A stretch of 64,000 bases of DNA from Lachnospiraceae bacterium (GCA_910575275.1 CAJTEE010000002.1:1-64000); one strand, 5' to 3'; counted from the first letter of the stretch, positions 51,693-60,325 are shown. The notes: generated by a model not told the origin, from the letters alone. A program made the numbers and translations.

Positions 51693-54506
51693 TCAGGATG
51701 CGTCTGCTGACACAATCGAAACGCTGCCCCTTACAGTTCCCAAAGCGCCGTCTGGGGCTTGGAGGTACAGCTGATAGGTTCCCGGCTTTGTTGGTGGAGG
51801 CCCAACGGTAAAATCCGCAATACATTCCAGCGGTTCACCTGGCTGGCGCAGGTTGTTCACCGACCAATAGGACACATCTTTGTGCTCGTCCTTTGCGAAA
51901 AAGACTTTCATTCTATTTCCTGTTTTCGCTGAAATGTCGTACAATATTTCGTCCCCATCGGACAATGTGTATTCCCCCAGGAAAATGGTTCCTCCCGCCG
52001 TTACGATTTTGAAATCAACGGGGATTACTTCCACGCCAGTTTTATCATCCGGATCATCCATATCCCCCAACAGTTCAATCACTTCCGCTTCGGTCATATA
52101 GGTGACGCCTGTGATTTTGCTATTTGTATCGCGAACAATTTTGATATTAACAGTCCCTTTCGGATTCATATTCAGCGTGTAAACGGATTTGTTGGGCCGG
52201 ATGTCTAAAAAGATGTTGACAAGTTGGCCCTGGTAATAATAGTCTTTGCCGTCCATTGTAACGCCCACAGCCCGGTATTCCGCCATCTGCGCTTCGGCCC
52301 ATTCTTTCTCCTGCTTTTCTTCCAGCTCGTCAAATTCTTCGCCTCGGTTCAGTTTATCAAAGAGCATGGATTGAAATGCCCAGTTTCCATCTTCCAAAGC
52401 CCTGTCCAGCCAAAGCCCCAGTTCCGCTTCATCCATGCAGTCCGTCAAGGTAGAGAAAAACGCCATTTCTTCATCAGCATACGCTTTTTCAGCAAAGTCA
52501 GCAAACAAAGTGGAATTTGTGTCAAGCCAACGTACAGCAACAGAGAAAAACGCAAAGTCCCCATCAGCATAGAACTTTTCCAGCCATTTCTTTTGCGTAT
52601 TTTCATCCAACCGAGGAAAAGTGATTTCAAACAGCGGCAAGCTGTCAGCCTCATAGTACCGTTCTATGTCTGTGGAAACGGTGTCCGCATTTTCAGGCTG
52701 CTTGCCAGACACGGCGGGATTATTGGGGGTATCATCTTCCTGCCAGGTATTTTGCCACCAATCATCTTCCCAAGGCTTGCCCTGCCACTCGTCCTGCCAC
52801 AGGTCTTTCCAGCCATCCGGGAAATTCGATGTGTCAAATGCATCCGAGGTATAAATCCCCATTGCGCCAGAGCCTTTCCGTGTTACCTGAATTACATTAG
52901 CTCCAGTGCCCTCTGTAAAAGTAGCTAGATTTCCACTTTCCTTGAAATTCTTCGGCCTGTATATTTCACCCCAACTGCCATTATCTGTAATCGTAGTAGT
53001 GGTATTCTTGAAATCGTCTTGGGAAATTAGCTGAAAATATCCGCTGTTGGCTGTAGCGTCCACCTTGCCAGCGAAACCCTCTGGCAAGGTCAAAAAGACG
53101 GATGCCATATTGAAGTTGCCTACAATATTGCCAGACCTGATAAGGTCGCAAGTCAAATGTCCGCTGTCAGCACTCAAATTCACATCGCCATAATCAACAT
53201 CAGGAATATACAGTTTGATTGTTTCATCATTGGTGTTCGTTTTGGTCTTGCAAGAGACAGAAACCCTCCAGTCGTTACCCTGCTCGTTAATTTCGACTGT
53301 ATAAACATCGCTATTGTATTCAGCCGAAATTTTATTATCCGTTGCCGCCAGCACATTTACAGCGGCGCTGCTGACATCCAGCGACAGCGAGGGCCTGCCG
53401 GTGGTGTCCAATGGTGTATTGGGGAGAGGGGCGGCTTGAGCGGTTCCCGCTGTATAAACCCCAACAAAGGATGCACCCACGGCCAAGAACAAAGTCAGCA
53501 TAATAGTCAAAATCTTAACCGCCTTTGACGGCTCCTTAAACTTCATGATAGCGCCTAACCTCTCTTTCAATAGCTGTTTATTTTCGCTTAACGTGACGGC
53601 TCCGAGATTTTCCTTGTATCGACCTACTGCCGCCATAGCGTCAAGCAAGGTTTTCCCATAGTCCTGCGCGTTGCTGGTCTCCATTTTAGCGAGGACGGCT
53701 TCATCACAGGAAAATTCACACGCCTTTGTAATTTCCCGGCTCATAAGATGAACCAGCGGATTAAACCAATGTAGGCAGACGGTAATTTGAACCAGCCATT
53801 TATAGAACATATCCCGCCGTTTGTAGTGCGTCAGTTCATGCAGAATGATATAGCGAAAATCTTTTTCGGGAATATCCGCACTGGGCAGTACGATACATGG
53901 ATGGAAAAATCCAATCAGCAGGGGAGAGGAAACTAGCGGATTGACACATAATTCAATCGGCTTTTTGATACCTAATTGCTCCGCAACAATAGAAAGTTCG
54001 TCTAACCGCTGAATGTCAGAAACCGGGGTTAATCCAGCCTTGATATATTGTACAAAGCCCTGATAGATTGTTATTTTTCGTATCAGCAAACCCAGCGCGG
54101 CCACCAGCCACACCAGCCAGATATGATTGATTAACAACACTCCAATATCTTGAAGTTGGTGGGCAGTCGTTATATCATCTGCTGGACTATTCACAGGTTC
54201 ATTGCGTTGCTCCGTTCCAACAGCGGGAATAAAATTGCCGCCGGGAGCGTTTTGTGAGGGTTGCTGTTGTAGCGGTAAAGGAGCGGCCTGGGATATTGCT
54301 TGATCGACAGCCTGATATGCCTTCCCCATCAGACTTACTTCCGGCCCGAACGGGAGCAACAGCCGTAAAAGAACAATCAGCCAAATGTAATACTGCCATT
54401 GTCGGCTGATTTTATCTTTCAAAAACCGTTTTCCCAAAAGCAGAGCCAAGATAAGCAAGCTGCCGGAAAAGGACATAGACAGGAAGATTTTCAAAGCTGC
54501 GTTCAT
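51693..54506 (-). CDS. BlaR1/MecR1-type M56 membrane metallopeptidase with long sensor tail
   Basis: A 937-residue protein. The N-terminal M56 domain (residues 1-345) has membrane helices and the zinc motif HELTH at 223-227 (IILHELTHYKRRD), plus ACEFSCDEAVL. It is followed by a membrane segment (about 328-348), a DUF4097-like beta domain (about 375-530) and a long acidic helical and C-terminal region with no penicillin-binding motif recognised. BlaR1-like proteases sense a cell-surface signal and lead to cleavage of the BlaI repressor. It overlaps blaI by 4 bases. The ligand is not known and no resistance gene lies next to it. Confidence 0.85.
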   Translation of the reverse strand: MNAALKIFLSMSFSGSLLILALLLGKRFLKDKISRQWQYYIWLIVLLRLLLPFGPEVSLMGKAYQAVDQAISQAAPLPLQQQPSQNAPGGNFIPAVGTEQRNEPVNSPADDITTAHQLQDIGVLLINHIWLVWLVAALGLLIRKITIYQGFVQYIKAGLTPVSDIQRLDELSIVAEQLGIKKPIELCVNPLVSSPLLIGFFHPCIVLPSADIPEKDFRYIILHELTHYKRRDMFYKWLVQITVCLHWFNPLVHLMSREITKACEFSCDEAVLAKMETSNAQDYGKTLLDAMAAVGRYKENLGAVTLSENKQLLKERLGAIMKFKEPSKAVKILTIMLTLFLAVGASFVGVYTAGTAQAAPLPNTPLDTTGRPSLSLDVSSAAVNVLAATDNKISAEYNSDVYTVEINEQGNDWRVSVSCKTKTNTNDETIKLYIPDVDYGDVNLSADSGHLTCDLIRSGNIVGNFNMASVFLTLPEGFAGKVDATANSGYFQLISQDDFKNTTTTITDNGSWGEIYRPKNFKESGNLATFTEGTGANVIQVTRKGSGAMGIYTSDAFDTSNFPDGWKDLWQDEWQGKPWEDDWWQNTWQEDDTPNNPAVSGKQPENADTVSTDIERYYEADSLPLFEITFPRLDENTQKKWLEKFYADGDFAFFSVAVRWLDTNSTLFADFAEKAYADEEMAFFSTLTDCMDEAELGLWLDRALEDGNWAFQSMLFDKLNRGEEFDELEEKQEKEWAEAQMAEYRAVGVTMDGKDYYYQGQLVNIFLDIRPNKSVYTLNMNPKGTVNIKIVRDTNSKITGVTYMTEAEVIELLGDMDDPDDKTGVEVIPVDFKIVTAGGTIFLGEYTLSDGDEILYDISAKTGNRMKVFFAKDEHKDVSYWSVNNLRQPGEPLECIADFTVGPPPTKPGTYQLYLQAPDGALGTVRGSVSIVSADAS

Positions 54507-54886
54507 TGTTGCCCTTTCCCTTTCTCCAGCAGCCGTTTCAATTCCTCATATTCCTCGTCTGCCAGCAGATCGCCCAAAATCAGATTGGAAACCAGACCTT
54601 TTGCGCTCCCCTCATAAATCTTATCCAGAAAATGTTTCGTCTGCGCTGTCTGGTATTCTGTTTCCGAAACGAGCGTGGTATATTCGTTGCGGCGGCCAAT
54701 TTTCTTAGCGCTCAAAAAGCCCTTATTCATCAGCCTCGACAAAAGTACAATCAGGGTATTCTTCTGACACGGCTTGCCCCTGGCCGCCAGCCCGTCCATG
54801 ATATAGGGGAACAGCGTCACCTCCTCCGGGTTCCCCCATACGATTTTCATGATTTCCAGTTCAGCGTCGGATATTTGTTGTATCAT
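54503..54886 (-). CDS. BlaI/MecI-family transcriptional repressor
   Basis: A 127-residue winged-helix repressor (IQQISDAELEIMKIVWGNPEEVTLFPYIMDGL ... TLIVLLSRLMNKGFLSAKKIGRRNEY, then a dimerisation helix). It should bind the operators at 54,906-54,945 and be cleaved or released when the BlaR1-like partner is activated. The ATG at 54,886 has AGGAGG at good distance; the frame is open to 55,120, past the promoter. Confidence 0.9.
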   Translation of the reverse strand: MIQQISDAELEIMKIVWGNPEEVTLFPYIMDGLAARGKPCQKNTLIVLLSRLMNKGFLSAKKIGRRNEYTTLVSETEYQTAQTKHFLDKIYEGSAKGLVSNLILGDLLADEEYEELKRLLEKGKGQQ

Positions 54887-54905
54887 GGGCTTAACCTCCT
54901 CAACG

Positions 54906-54957
54906 TATAACACGATGTTGACATTTGAAATATAACACGGCGTTGTCTTTTTGTCAA
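54906..54957 (-). promoter_or_regulatory. Promoter and twin operators of the blaI-blaR1-like operon
   Basis: On the minus strand TTGACA (54,952-54,957) and TATATT (54,929-54,934) are 17 bases apart. TATAACACGATGTTG (54,906-54,920) and TATAACACGGCGTTG (54,931-54,945) are direct repeats 25 bases apart, each holding an AACAC-GTT half-palindrome. One overlaps the -10 and the other lies just downstream, which fits repression by the BlaI-like protein. Confidence 0.75.
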
Positions 54958-55028
54958 GCCCACTTTTGCCAAAAGAAGATAAAAGCACGTTTCTCCATTT
55001 TTGCGTTTTTTTAGGGATATGCGTTCTT

Positions 55029-55132
55029 GGCAAGCAGGGCAAGTGTATAACACTTGCGATTTTCGCCTTACGAAAATGCTTGTTGGGGTGCCCCCAAACC
55101 CGCCAGGAGCTTCTGGTCACGGTGACCAGAAG
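55029..55132 (-). other. oriT-like module iii with palindrome B3
   Basis: Read on the minus strand: palindrome CTTCTGGTCAC...CCAGAAG (55,110-55,132); GGGTTTGGGGGCACCCC with CAACAAGC; hairpin ATTTTCG-TAAGG-CGAAAAT; inverted repeat CAAGTG-TTATA-CACTTG; and a CTGCTTGCC core (complement at 55,029-55,037). It is located between blaI and mobC. A MobC gene beside it supports a transfer origin. Confidence 0.55.
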
Positions 55133-55179
55133 CTCCCCTGTCTGCGGCCCCGTCGCTACCGCTCCTGGGCCTTATGCGC

Positions 55180-55581
55180 TTACAGTGCCACTATCTCCGA
55201 AAGTCTCTCCAGCAGTTCGGAGAGCGGTCCCCACAAATCCGCATAATCTCTTTGCAGGGCCTTGATTTCATCCGGGTAAACTTCTCCTTGGGTATTTGCC
55301 CGGACAGCAATTTGATTGAGATTATTTGCACACCGCCTTTGCAGGGCAACGATCTCCTTAACAGGAGCAAGGTCAACATGGAGTACATAGCCGTTAAGGG
55401 CCATTTTCCGCATATAGGCCGAAAGATTGCGGATACCCACATCCGCCATACGCTCCCAGATTTTTACCTGTTCATCCTGGGACAGCCAAACACAAACCGA
55501 TGTACTCCGAATACGTTTCTTTCCTGCAACGACTGTTGACTGACTTTTAGGGCCGCAAGGTGCTGATTTTTTACCGTTCAT
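55180..55581 (-). CDS. mobC: MobC-like relaxosome protein without an adjacent relaxase
   Basis: A 133-residue MobC-type protein (STSVCVWLSQDEQVKIWERMADVGIRNLSAYMRKMALNGYV ... LQRRCANNLNQIAVRANTQGEVYP). The ATG at 55,581 has GGGAGGT upstream. It is similar in pattern to mobC at 20,902 but clearly diverged. Downstream on its strand comes the oriT-like module iii and then blaI, so the relaxase that normally follows mobC is missing. The element could be mobilised only by a helper, or is a remnant. Confidence 0.85.
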   Translation of the reverse strand: MNGKKSAPCGPKSQSTVVAGKKRIRSTSVCVWLSQDEQVKIWERMADVGIRNLSAYMRKMALNGYVLHVDLAPVKEIVALQRRCANNLNQIAVRANTQGEVYPDEIKALQRDYADLWGPLSELLERLSEIVAL

Positions 55582-55851
55582 AGATACCTCCCATAAATTC
55601 AAATGTTGACAGTATTTCGATAAATCGGGGGTTGGGAATGATACTATACCAGCCCCCATGAAACCAGGGCCGGAAACCCTTGCGGGGCAAGGCTTTGAGA
55701 TTGCTAATTTTCAACACATCAGCCGTGGAAAGACAGCGGTTTGAGAGGAAAGCGGTTCGACCCTATCCCCCGCCCTTTCCCTATCCAGGGAAAGGGCGGG
55801 GGATAAATCCGGAAGAGCCTCCGTGGACGAAGCGGGGAAAATGGGGGGGCG

Positions 55852-55918
55852 CTTCTGGTCACGGTGTCCAGAAGATATACAAAAACACCGCTCCGATTTT
55901 TGTCGGAAGCGGTGTTTT
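55852..55918. terminator. Palindrome B4 followed by a terminator hairpin
   Basis: Palindrome family B copy 4 lies at 55,852-55,874. A strong stem ACACCGCT-CCGA / TCGG-AAGCGGTGT with a TTTTG tail follows at about 55,885-55,918. Together they mark the upstream edge of the mobC region. Confidence 0.6.
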
Positions 55919-56096
55919 GCGTAAGGTTGACAGCCCATTTGGTTTATTGTGCTTATGTATGCTCTTGTTAAGGGAAGATACACATATCATTTAGTATGTC
56001 TTAATAACTCATATTACCAAGAACCAATGTGGATATATTCTGCATGGGGTTTTTGCTGTAATAGCCCCCTACTGGGAAGAAAGGGGGTGAGAGAAG

Positions 56097-56555
56097 ATGA
56101 GATATTCTGAACAGTTCATGGAACATATCGAATATGCGTTTCATGCGTTCTGCAAAATTGTCCTGCGTCATGAAGCAATCAACGCATGGCGGAATTTGAA
56201 GCGGAAAGAGGAACGGGAAATATCCCTTGACTATCTGATGTCGGAAAAGTATTTTGAACCGTCTGCTACGAACAGCTACTTTGAAAAACAGGACAAGCCG
56301 ACAGTATTTCTTGTGTTTGGAAAAGAAGTGATAGTTGACAATGAACGATTGGCGACAGTATTATCAAAATTGCCGAAGTTGCGTCAGGAAGTCTTACTAC
56401 TGTATTACTTTGTCGGCTATCGCGATGAAGCAATCGGCAGGCTGTACGGGCGTTGTAGGAGTTCGATAAACCGCAGGAGAAATCTTGCACTGAAGCAGTT
56501 ACGAAAAGAATGGGAGAGATTGAAATATGAGGAACAAGAAGCTGATACCTTTTGA
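56097..56555 (+). CDS. Tn916 Orf7-like sigma-70 family protein
   Basis: A 152-residue sigma-like protein (SEQFMEHIEYAFHAFCKIVLRHEAINAWRNLKRKEEREISLDYL, then LPKLRQEVLLLYYFVGYRDEAIGRLYGRCRSSINRRRN, a region-4 HTH). In Tn916 the orf7/orf8 pair controls transfer gene expression. The ATG at 56,097 follows a GGGGGTGAGAG stretch. It overlaps the orf8-like gene by 29 bases. No Tn916 xis-int follows, so this is probably a remnant of a Tn916-type element. Confidence 0.82.
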   Translation: MRYSEQFMEHIEYAFHAFCKIVLRHEAINAWRNLKRKEEREISLDYLMSEKYFEPSATNSYFEKQDKPTVFLVFGKEVIVDNERLATVLSKLPKLRQEVLLLYYFVGYRDEAIGRLYGRCRSSINRRRNLALKQLRKEWERLKYEEQEADTF

Positions 56556-56730
56556 GGTAATCGAAAAAGCAGTTGTCGGAGAGCCGGAAGCAGTAGATGA
56601 AGTATTGCAACATTACACCGCACACATCAAATACCTGTCTATGTATAAGGGGCATATCAATGATGATACACAGGACAGGTTAAAGGCAAGATTGGCAGAA
56701 GCTATTTTGAAATTCCGTTTTGACCGGTAA
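56527..56730 (+). CDS. Tn916 Orf8-like HTH protein
   Basis: A 67-residue helical protein (IPFEVIEKAVVGEPEAVDEVLQHYTAHIKYLSMYKG...DRLKARLAEAILKFRF), matching the HTH proteins that follow the sigma-like gene in Tn916-type elements. It is translated from inside the 3' end of the preceding gene. Probably regulatory. Confidence 0.8.
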   Translation: MRNKKLIPFEVIEKAVVGEPEAVDEVLQHYTAHIKYLSMYKGHINDDTQDRLKARLAEAILKFRFDR

Positions 56731-56736
56731 TAGGTA

Positions 56737-56859
56737 GCAAAGACAGGAAAAGATGTCAAGGGTAAACTTTGCGCTACGCGCCCTTGACAGTTTTTCCTGT
56801 CTTTGCTGTTGGGCAGTCAAGAGGGCGAAATCAGTAGACTGCTTTCGCCCTCATTTTAT
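56737..56859 (+). terminator. Two terminators after the orf7/orf8-like pair
   Basis: GCAAAGACAGGAAAA (56,737-56,751) pairs with its exact complement (56,792-56,806) around an inner GTCAAGGG/CCCTTGAC stem. Then GAGGGCGAAA (56,821-56,830) pairs with TTTCGCCCTC (56,843-56,852), followed by ATTTTATT. Confidence 0.75.
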
Positions 56860-56993
56860 TATGGGGTTTGTTACGCAGTAGAGGTAATTTTCTCCTTGAT
56901 TTACGCAGCTTTGTGGGCGTTGAAATGACGGGGTGAGGGTTTTATGTGTCTGCCTTCAAAAACAGCGTTCTATTGCGTAATATTTGAATAATA

Positions 56994-57722
56994 TTATTCT
57001 TTCAGCTTTGCTATTTTCAGCTGTTCCACTTTTATTTCCAATTCTAAGAGTTTCTTCTCTCTTTCAAAATCACTTTCGCGGATAGGTTCATAGCGAGTGT
57101 TTATTTCATGAAGAGCTAAACTAAATTCATCCATAGTAACACTTTTGATATAATTTTGTTTTTCATCATAAGATAGTTCTCTGGGTTTTTCATCTGATAT
57201 GCTTTGTATTGTCATTCGTGGGACATTGAAATATCGAACATACTGTAAGATATTAAATAAAATATACTTTAGCATATCGCTATCATCACATACCATTATA
57301 TCAATCAATTCTTTAATAATATCTGAATAGTTTTTTATTTCCTGTATAGTTTTTTGATTTAAACCAAGATATGAAGAAGCACGAAAGTTATTTTTATTTT
57401 TTATCTCTGATAGTCCAAAAATATATTCAATATCACACTCCAAAATTTTACATAATTTAAGTGCTGTTTGTAAGGTTGGCATTTCTTTATTTAAGGGATT
57501 TCTCCATTTTCTAATAGTAGCAGTAGCATTGTTTCTATCTATAGAATTTTTGCAGTCATTTGCCTTATCAGCATCTAATTTTTGCAAAAGTTCAAAATCT
57601 TCTCTTGCAGTTTGCTTAGTCTGTTTTTCTTCTTTGTGGTTATTTATTGGTGGAAAATGTTCTTTCATTAACTCAGAAAATCTACTCGAAAATATTTCTT
57701 TACATTTCAGGTTGTTATTCAT
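56994..57722 (-). CDS. XRE-like regulator with C-terminal helical domain
   Basis: A 242-residue protein with a central HTH-like part (NATATIRKWRNPLNKEMPTLQTALKLCKILECDIEYIFGLSE, residues about 65-110) and a long helical C terminus ending in lysine/glutamate-rich coils. Such proteins resemble phage- or plasmid-borne Cro/CI regulators. The ATG at 57,722 follows AAAGGAT. It is AT-rich compared with its neighbours. Its target is unknown. Confidence 0.68.
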   Translation of the reverse strand: MNNNLKCKEIFSSRFSELMKEHFPPINNHKEEKQTKQTAREDFELLQKLDADKANDCKNSIDRNNATATIRKWRNPLNKEMPTLQTALKLCKILECDIEYIFGLSEIKNKNNFRASSYLGLNQKTIQEIKNYSDIIKELIDIMVCDDSDMLKYILFNILQYVRYFNVPRMTIQSISDEKPRELSYDEKQNYIKSVTMDEFSLALHEINTRYEPIRESDFEREKKLLELEIKVEQLKIAKLKE

Positions 57723-57839
57723 ACTAAATCCTTTCACTATCAATGTGAAATAGAGTATAAATTAGGGGTTTTATAATCTAAAATATATTGTATCATAAAT
57801 TCAAGAAAATAAAAGAGTTAAGCAGGGAGGAAAATTTAT

Positions 57840-57929
57840 ATGGTCACATATGCGGACATGTTTCAATTTGGTATATTCATAGTTGCACTTATTGGATTAT
57901 GCTACAATATTTTTAAACGTAGAAAGTAA
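57840..57929 (+). CDS. Putative holin-like type I toxin
   Basis: A 29-residue ORF of the holin-like toxin pattern (MVTYADMFQFGIFIVALIGL, then CYNIFKRRK): one membrane helix and a basic tail. AGGGAGGA lies upstream and a hairpin terminator (57,934-57,976) directly downstream. It is the third such toxin in the window and the clearest family match. Confidence 0.75.
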   Translation: MVTYADMFQFGIFIVALIGLCYNIFKRRK

Positions 57930-57933
57930 ACGA

Positions 57934-57976
57934 AAAAGGCAAAGAGCAAGATAATATCCTACTCTCTGCCTTTTTT
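57934..57976 (+). terminator. Terminator of the small toxin gene
   Basis: AAAAGGCAAAGAG pairs with CTCTCTGCCTTTTTT (about 57,962-57,976). Further downstream AAGGACACTTTTCTAAA and its complement (58,154-58,194) form another strong terminator. Confidence 0.7.
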
Positions 57977-58236
57977 GCACCCTGTTTGTCAGCGTTGATG
58001 ATAAGCTGTTGTGAATACTTCCTTATCAACGTAAAACTAAGGGTTTGCGGTACTTGAACTTGTAAACTACAACAATTTTACAACGCATAATGAAGAATAA
58101 TGGGCGTTAATGAATAGTTTTACTCAAAAATCCAATTCAATATTTTGTACGATAAGGACACTTTTCTAAAAGAAATTTTAGGAAAGTGTCCTTTTGTTAT
58201 GGTCAAAAAACGAAATAGGAAAGGGAGGAAATGAAC

Positions 58237-58374
58237 ATGAGTAGTACAGCGTTAGGAGCAGAGAAAGCGATTTTTTTTATCAGCGATGCACATGAAAAAT
58301 CCTACTACGAGAAATTGAAAGAGATCAGGTATCAGGACGTATACCACAAAAGCACTTACTGCCAAAGAGGATAG
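58237..58374 (+). pseudogene. Truncated DUF6075-like gene start
   Basis: A 45-residue frame with GGGAGG upstream reads ...FFISDAHEKSYYEKLKEIRYQDVYHKSTYC, the N-terminal pattern of DUF6075 proteins, then stops after QRG. The rest of the ~140-residue family is missing. The downstream stretch to 58,577 holds only a frame fragment (...LRILQEGLGDGGFGTPIFLRFLDY...) and no gene. Confidence 0.5.
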
Positions 58375-58577
58375 CCTGTGATCCGTTTGTTTTTTAAACT
58401 GATTACTGTTTCCGATTGAACAACCGTCGGACGTGCAATATCCTCCGGCTTTTAAGATGATTATAAACCAACACTGCGGATTTTGCAAGAGGGTTTAGGA
58501 GATGGGGGCTTCGGCACTCCTATTTTTTTGCGGTTTTTAGACTATATCATATGGCATTGGATATAACCGGAAGCAAA

Positions 58578-59345
58578 TTAAATATAAAGCTCATTCCCTT
58601 TCCTTGTTGAACAGGCTTTTTTCATTGCCAATGCCGCAACAGAAACCATAGCCCCATTTACTTTACGGGATGACTGCGGGCATTGTACGACACAGCGCAT
58701 ACAGGAAATACATTTTTTACTGTCCGTAACTTTTGGATTTTCTTTGCTGATTGCCTGTGCAGGGCACTGCCTGGCACAAAGACCACAGTCTGTGCAGTTA
58801 TTGTCCGCTTTGGGTACTAAGCCGATTCCAGCTACTTTCTTGTAGGGGCGGTTTCCCGGAATCTGCAGTGTGGAAGGACTGGTCAGATTATTGCTTATTT
58901 TCTCTAATATTTTTTTCGCAAAGCCGCTTAATTCTTTTTGATCCTTAGTGTCCGGTCTGCCTGCAGCGTACTGGTGCATAATAGAATGTTCTGCGATGGC
59001 GGCAATGGCAGCAATTATCTGAAAGCCGTTTTTTTCAACAGCATCGCTTAATTCAATCAGGGTATCCTCATATGCCCTGTTACCATATACGCAGACAATT
59101 ACACAGGGGGTATGACTGCCATGAATATTTGAGATTCTCTGAGTGGCAAGGCTTGGAACACGTCCGCCAAAAGACGGAGCTGCAATAAGCGCAATATCAT
59201 CTTTTTCAAAACTAAGCGAGGAATAATCGGTTTCTGCACTGGACAAATCAATTTTATTTACAGGCAGTCCCCATGTATTCGTTATGGCATCTGCAACCTT
59301 TGCCGTTCCTCCTGTCGGGCTAAAAATAATCTGTGAAACTTTCAT
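58578..59345 (-). CDS. Flavodoxin-ferredoxin fusion protein (EFR1 family)
   Basis: A 255-residue protein. The N-terminal flavodoxin-like domain carries the FMN-binding loop SPTGGTAKVADA (residues about 9-20). Two C-terminal [4Fe-4S] motifs CTDCGLCARQCP and CISCMRCVVQCP lie near residues 184 and 212. It probably shuttles electrons; the partner is unknown. It is divergent from an Rrf2 regulator and its promoter carries a dyad. These two genes look like host metabolism rather than mobile DNA. Confidence 0.88.
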   Translation of the reverse strand: MKVSQIIFSPTGGTAKVADAITNTWGLPVNKIDLSSAETDYSSLSFEKDDIALIAAPSFGGRVPSLATQRISNIHGSHTPCVIVCVYGNRAYEDTLIELSDAVEKNGFQIIAAIAAIAEHSIMHQYAAGRPDTKDQKELSGFAKKILEKISNNLTSPSTLQIPGNRPYKKVAGIGLVPKADNNCTDCGLCARQCPAQAISKENPKVTDSKKCISCMRCVVQCPQSSRKVNGAMVSVAALAMKKACSTRKGNELYI

Positions 59346-59358
59346 GCTTGCTCCTTCT

Positions 59359-59407
59359 GTAAATTTAAAATTTACACCATTATAACAGGCGTATGGTGTA
59401 GTGTCAA
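59359..59407 (-). promoter_or_regulatory. Promoter of the flavodoxin-ferredoxin gene with operator palindromes
   Basis: On the minus strand TTGACA (59,402-59,407) and TATAAT (59,379-59,384) are 17 bases apart. TACACCAT (59,373-59,380) and ATGGTGTA (59,393-59,400) form an inverted repeat across the spacer. A second palindrome GTAAATTT-A-AAATTTAC lies at 59,359-59,375. Placement suits repression by the divergent Rrf2 protein. Confidence 0.75.
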
Positions 59408-59461
59408 GATTTACAGCAATAAAAATATATGCTACAATCTAACGTGAAAAGGAGTAATGTC

Positions 59462-59902
59462 ATGCATATCAGTACAAAATGTTCGGTTGCGATTCATTGC
59501 CTTATTTTTATTTATGAATATGGGGAAAAGCAGAAGGTAACCAGTGAACTTCTGGCGTTATCAACCGGGATCAATCCTGTCACAATCCGCAATATTATAA
59601 GTTCATTGAAAAAGGATGGCATAATATCTGTGAAATTCGGGACAGGCGGAACAACACTGAACTGTCCGCCGGATGAAGTGACCTTATACCGTATATGTAA
59701 AGCGATAGAGCCAGCCTTTAGTTCCAAACTTATAGGCATTCATTCACTGCCTTCGCAGCTATGCCCCATAGGAAAAAATATCCATAATGTATTGGACTGC
59801 TCTTATGAGAAAATAAGAAATGACCTATGCCAAAGTTTAGAAAGCATCACATTAGGAAACATCATATCCGATTATCACCGTATTGAGCATAAGCCAGATT
59901 AA
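59462..59902 (+). CDS. Rrf2-family transcriptional regulator
   Basis: A 146-residue regulator with the Rrf2 winged helix (HISTKCSVAIHCLIFIYEYG ... SELLALSTGINPVTIRNIISSLKKDGIISVKFGTGGTTLN). A single cysteine at LCPIG stands where Fe-S-binding members have three, so cluster sensing is doubtful. The ATG at 59,462 has AAAGGAG upstream. It is divergent from the flavodoxin-ferredoxin gene and probably represses it. Confidence 0.88.
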   Translation: MHISTKCSVAIHCLIFIYEYGEKQKVTSELLALSTGINPVTIRNIISSLKKDGIISVKFGTGGTTLNCPPDEVTLYRICKAIEPAFSSKLIGIHSLPSQLCPIGKNIHNVLDCSYEKIRNDLCQSLESITLGNIISDYHRIEHKPD

Positions 59903-60325
59903 TACTTATACCAAAAGGATATTGAGATAAAATGTAGGGAGTGGGTGGGATACCGCCGCTTTCGGCATTGTGGGCAATGTGTATAACTCCCCGTCCTATG
60001 GAGCTGTGCACATTTCCATGATGCTTTTTTTGCTTTTAAAGCCCTTTTCAGACAGGGAATTACCGGGAAGGGTATTATCCCGGTCTGGTTGTTCCTGTGC
60101 GCTTTTTGGCGGCTCTGTGCGCCCTAAATACTGGCTTAGGTTCTCCAGTTTCCGGTTCAGCGATTTCAGCTCTTTTTCACAGTTTTTAAAACCGAATATC
60201 GAAACCACAAGCCGTGCAGTAACTGACGAACAATCAGCTACTGCGCAGCTTTTTTGTTATAGATCACTTTGCCCTGACGACACAGATCACCGGGGCTTTT
60301 TTCATTTAGACAGGAGGATTTGAAA
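59903..60325. other. Junction region with gene fragments
   Basis: A plus-strand stretch reading AAFGIVGNVYNSPSYGAVHIS and a minus-strand frame (59,996-60,208, VSIFGFKNCEKELKSLNRKLENLSQYLG...) look like pieces of larger element genes. Hairpins AGCTACTGCGCAGCTTTTTT (about 60,236) and GCCCTG...CCGGGGCTTTTTT (about 60,271-60,301) precede repA. Confidence 0.4.
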
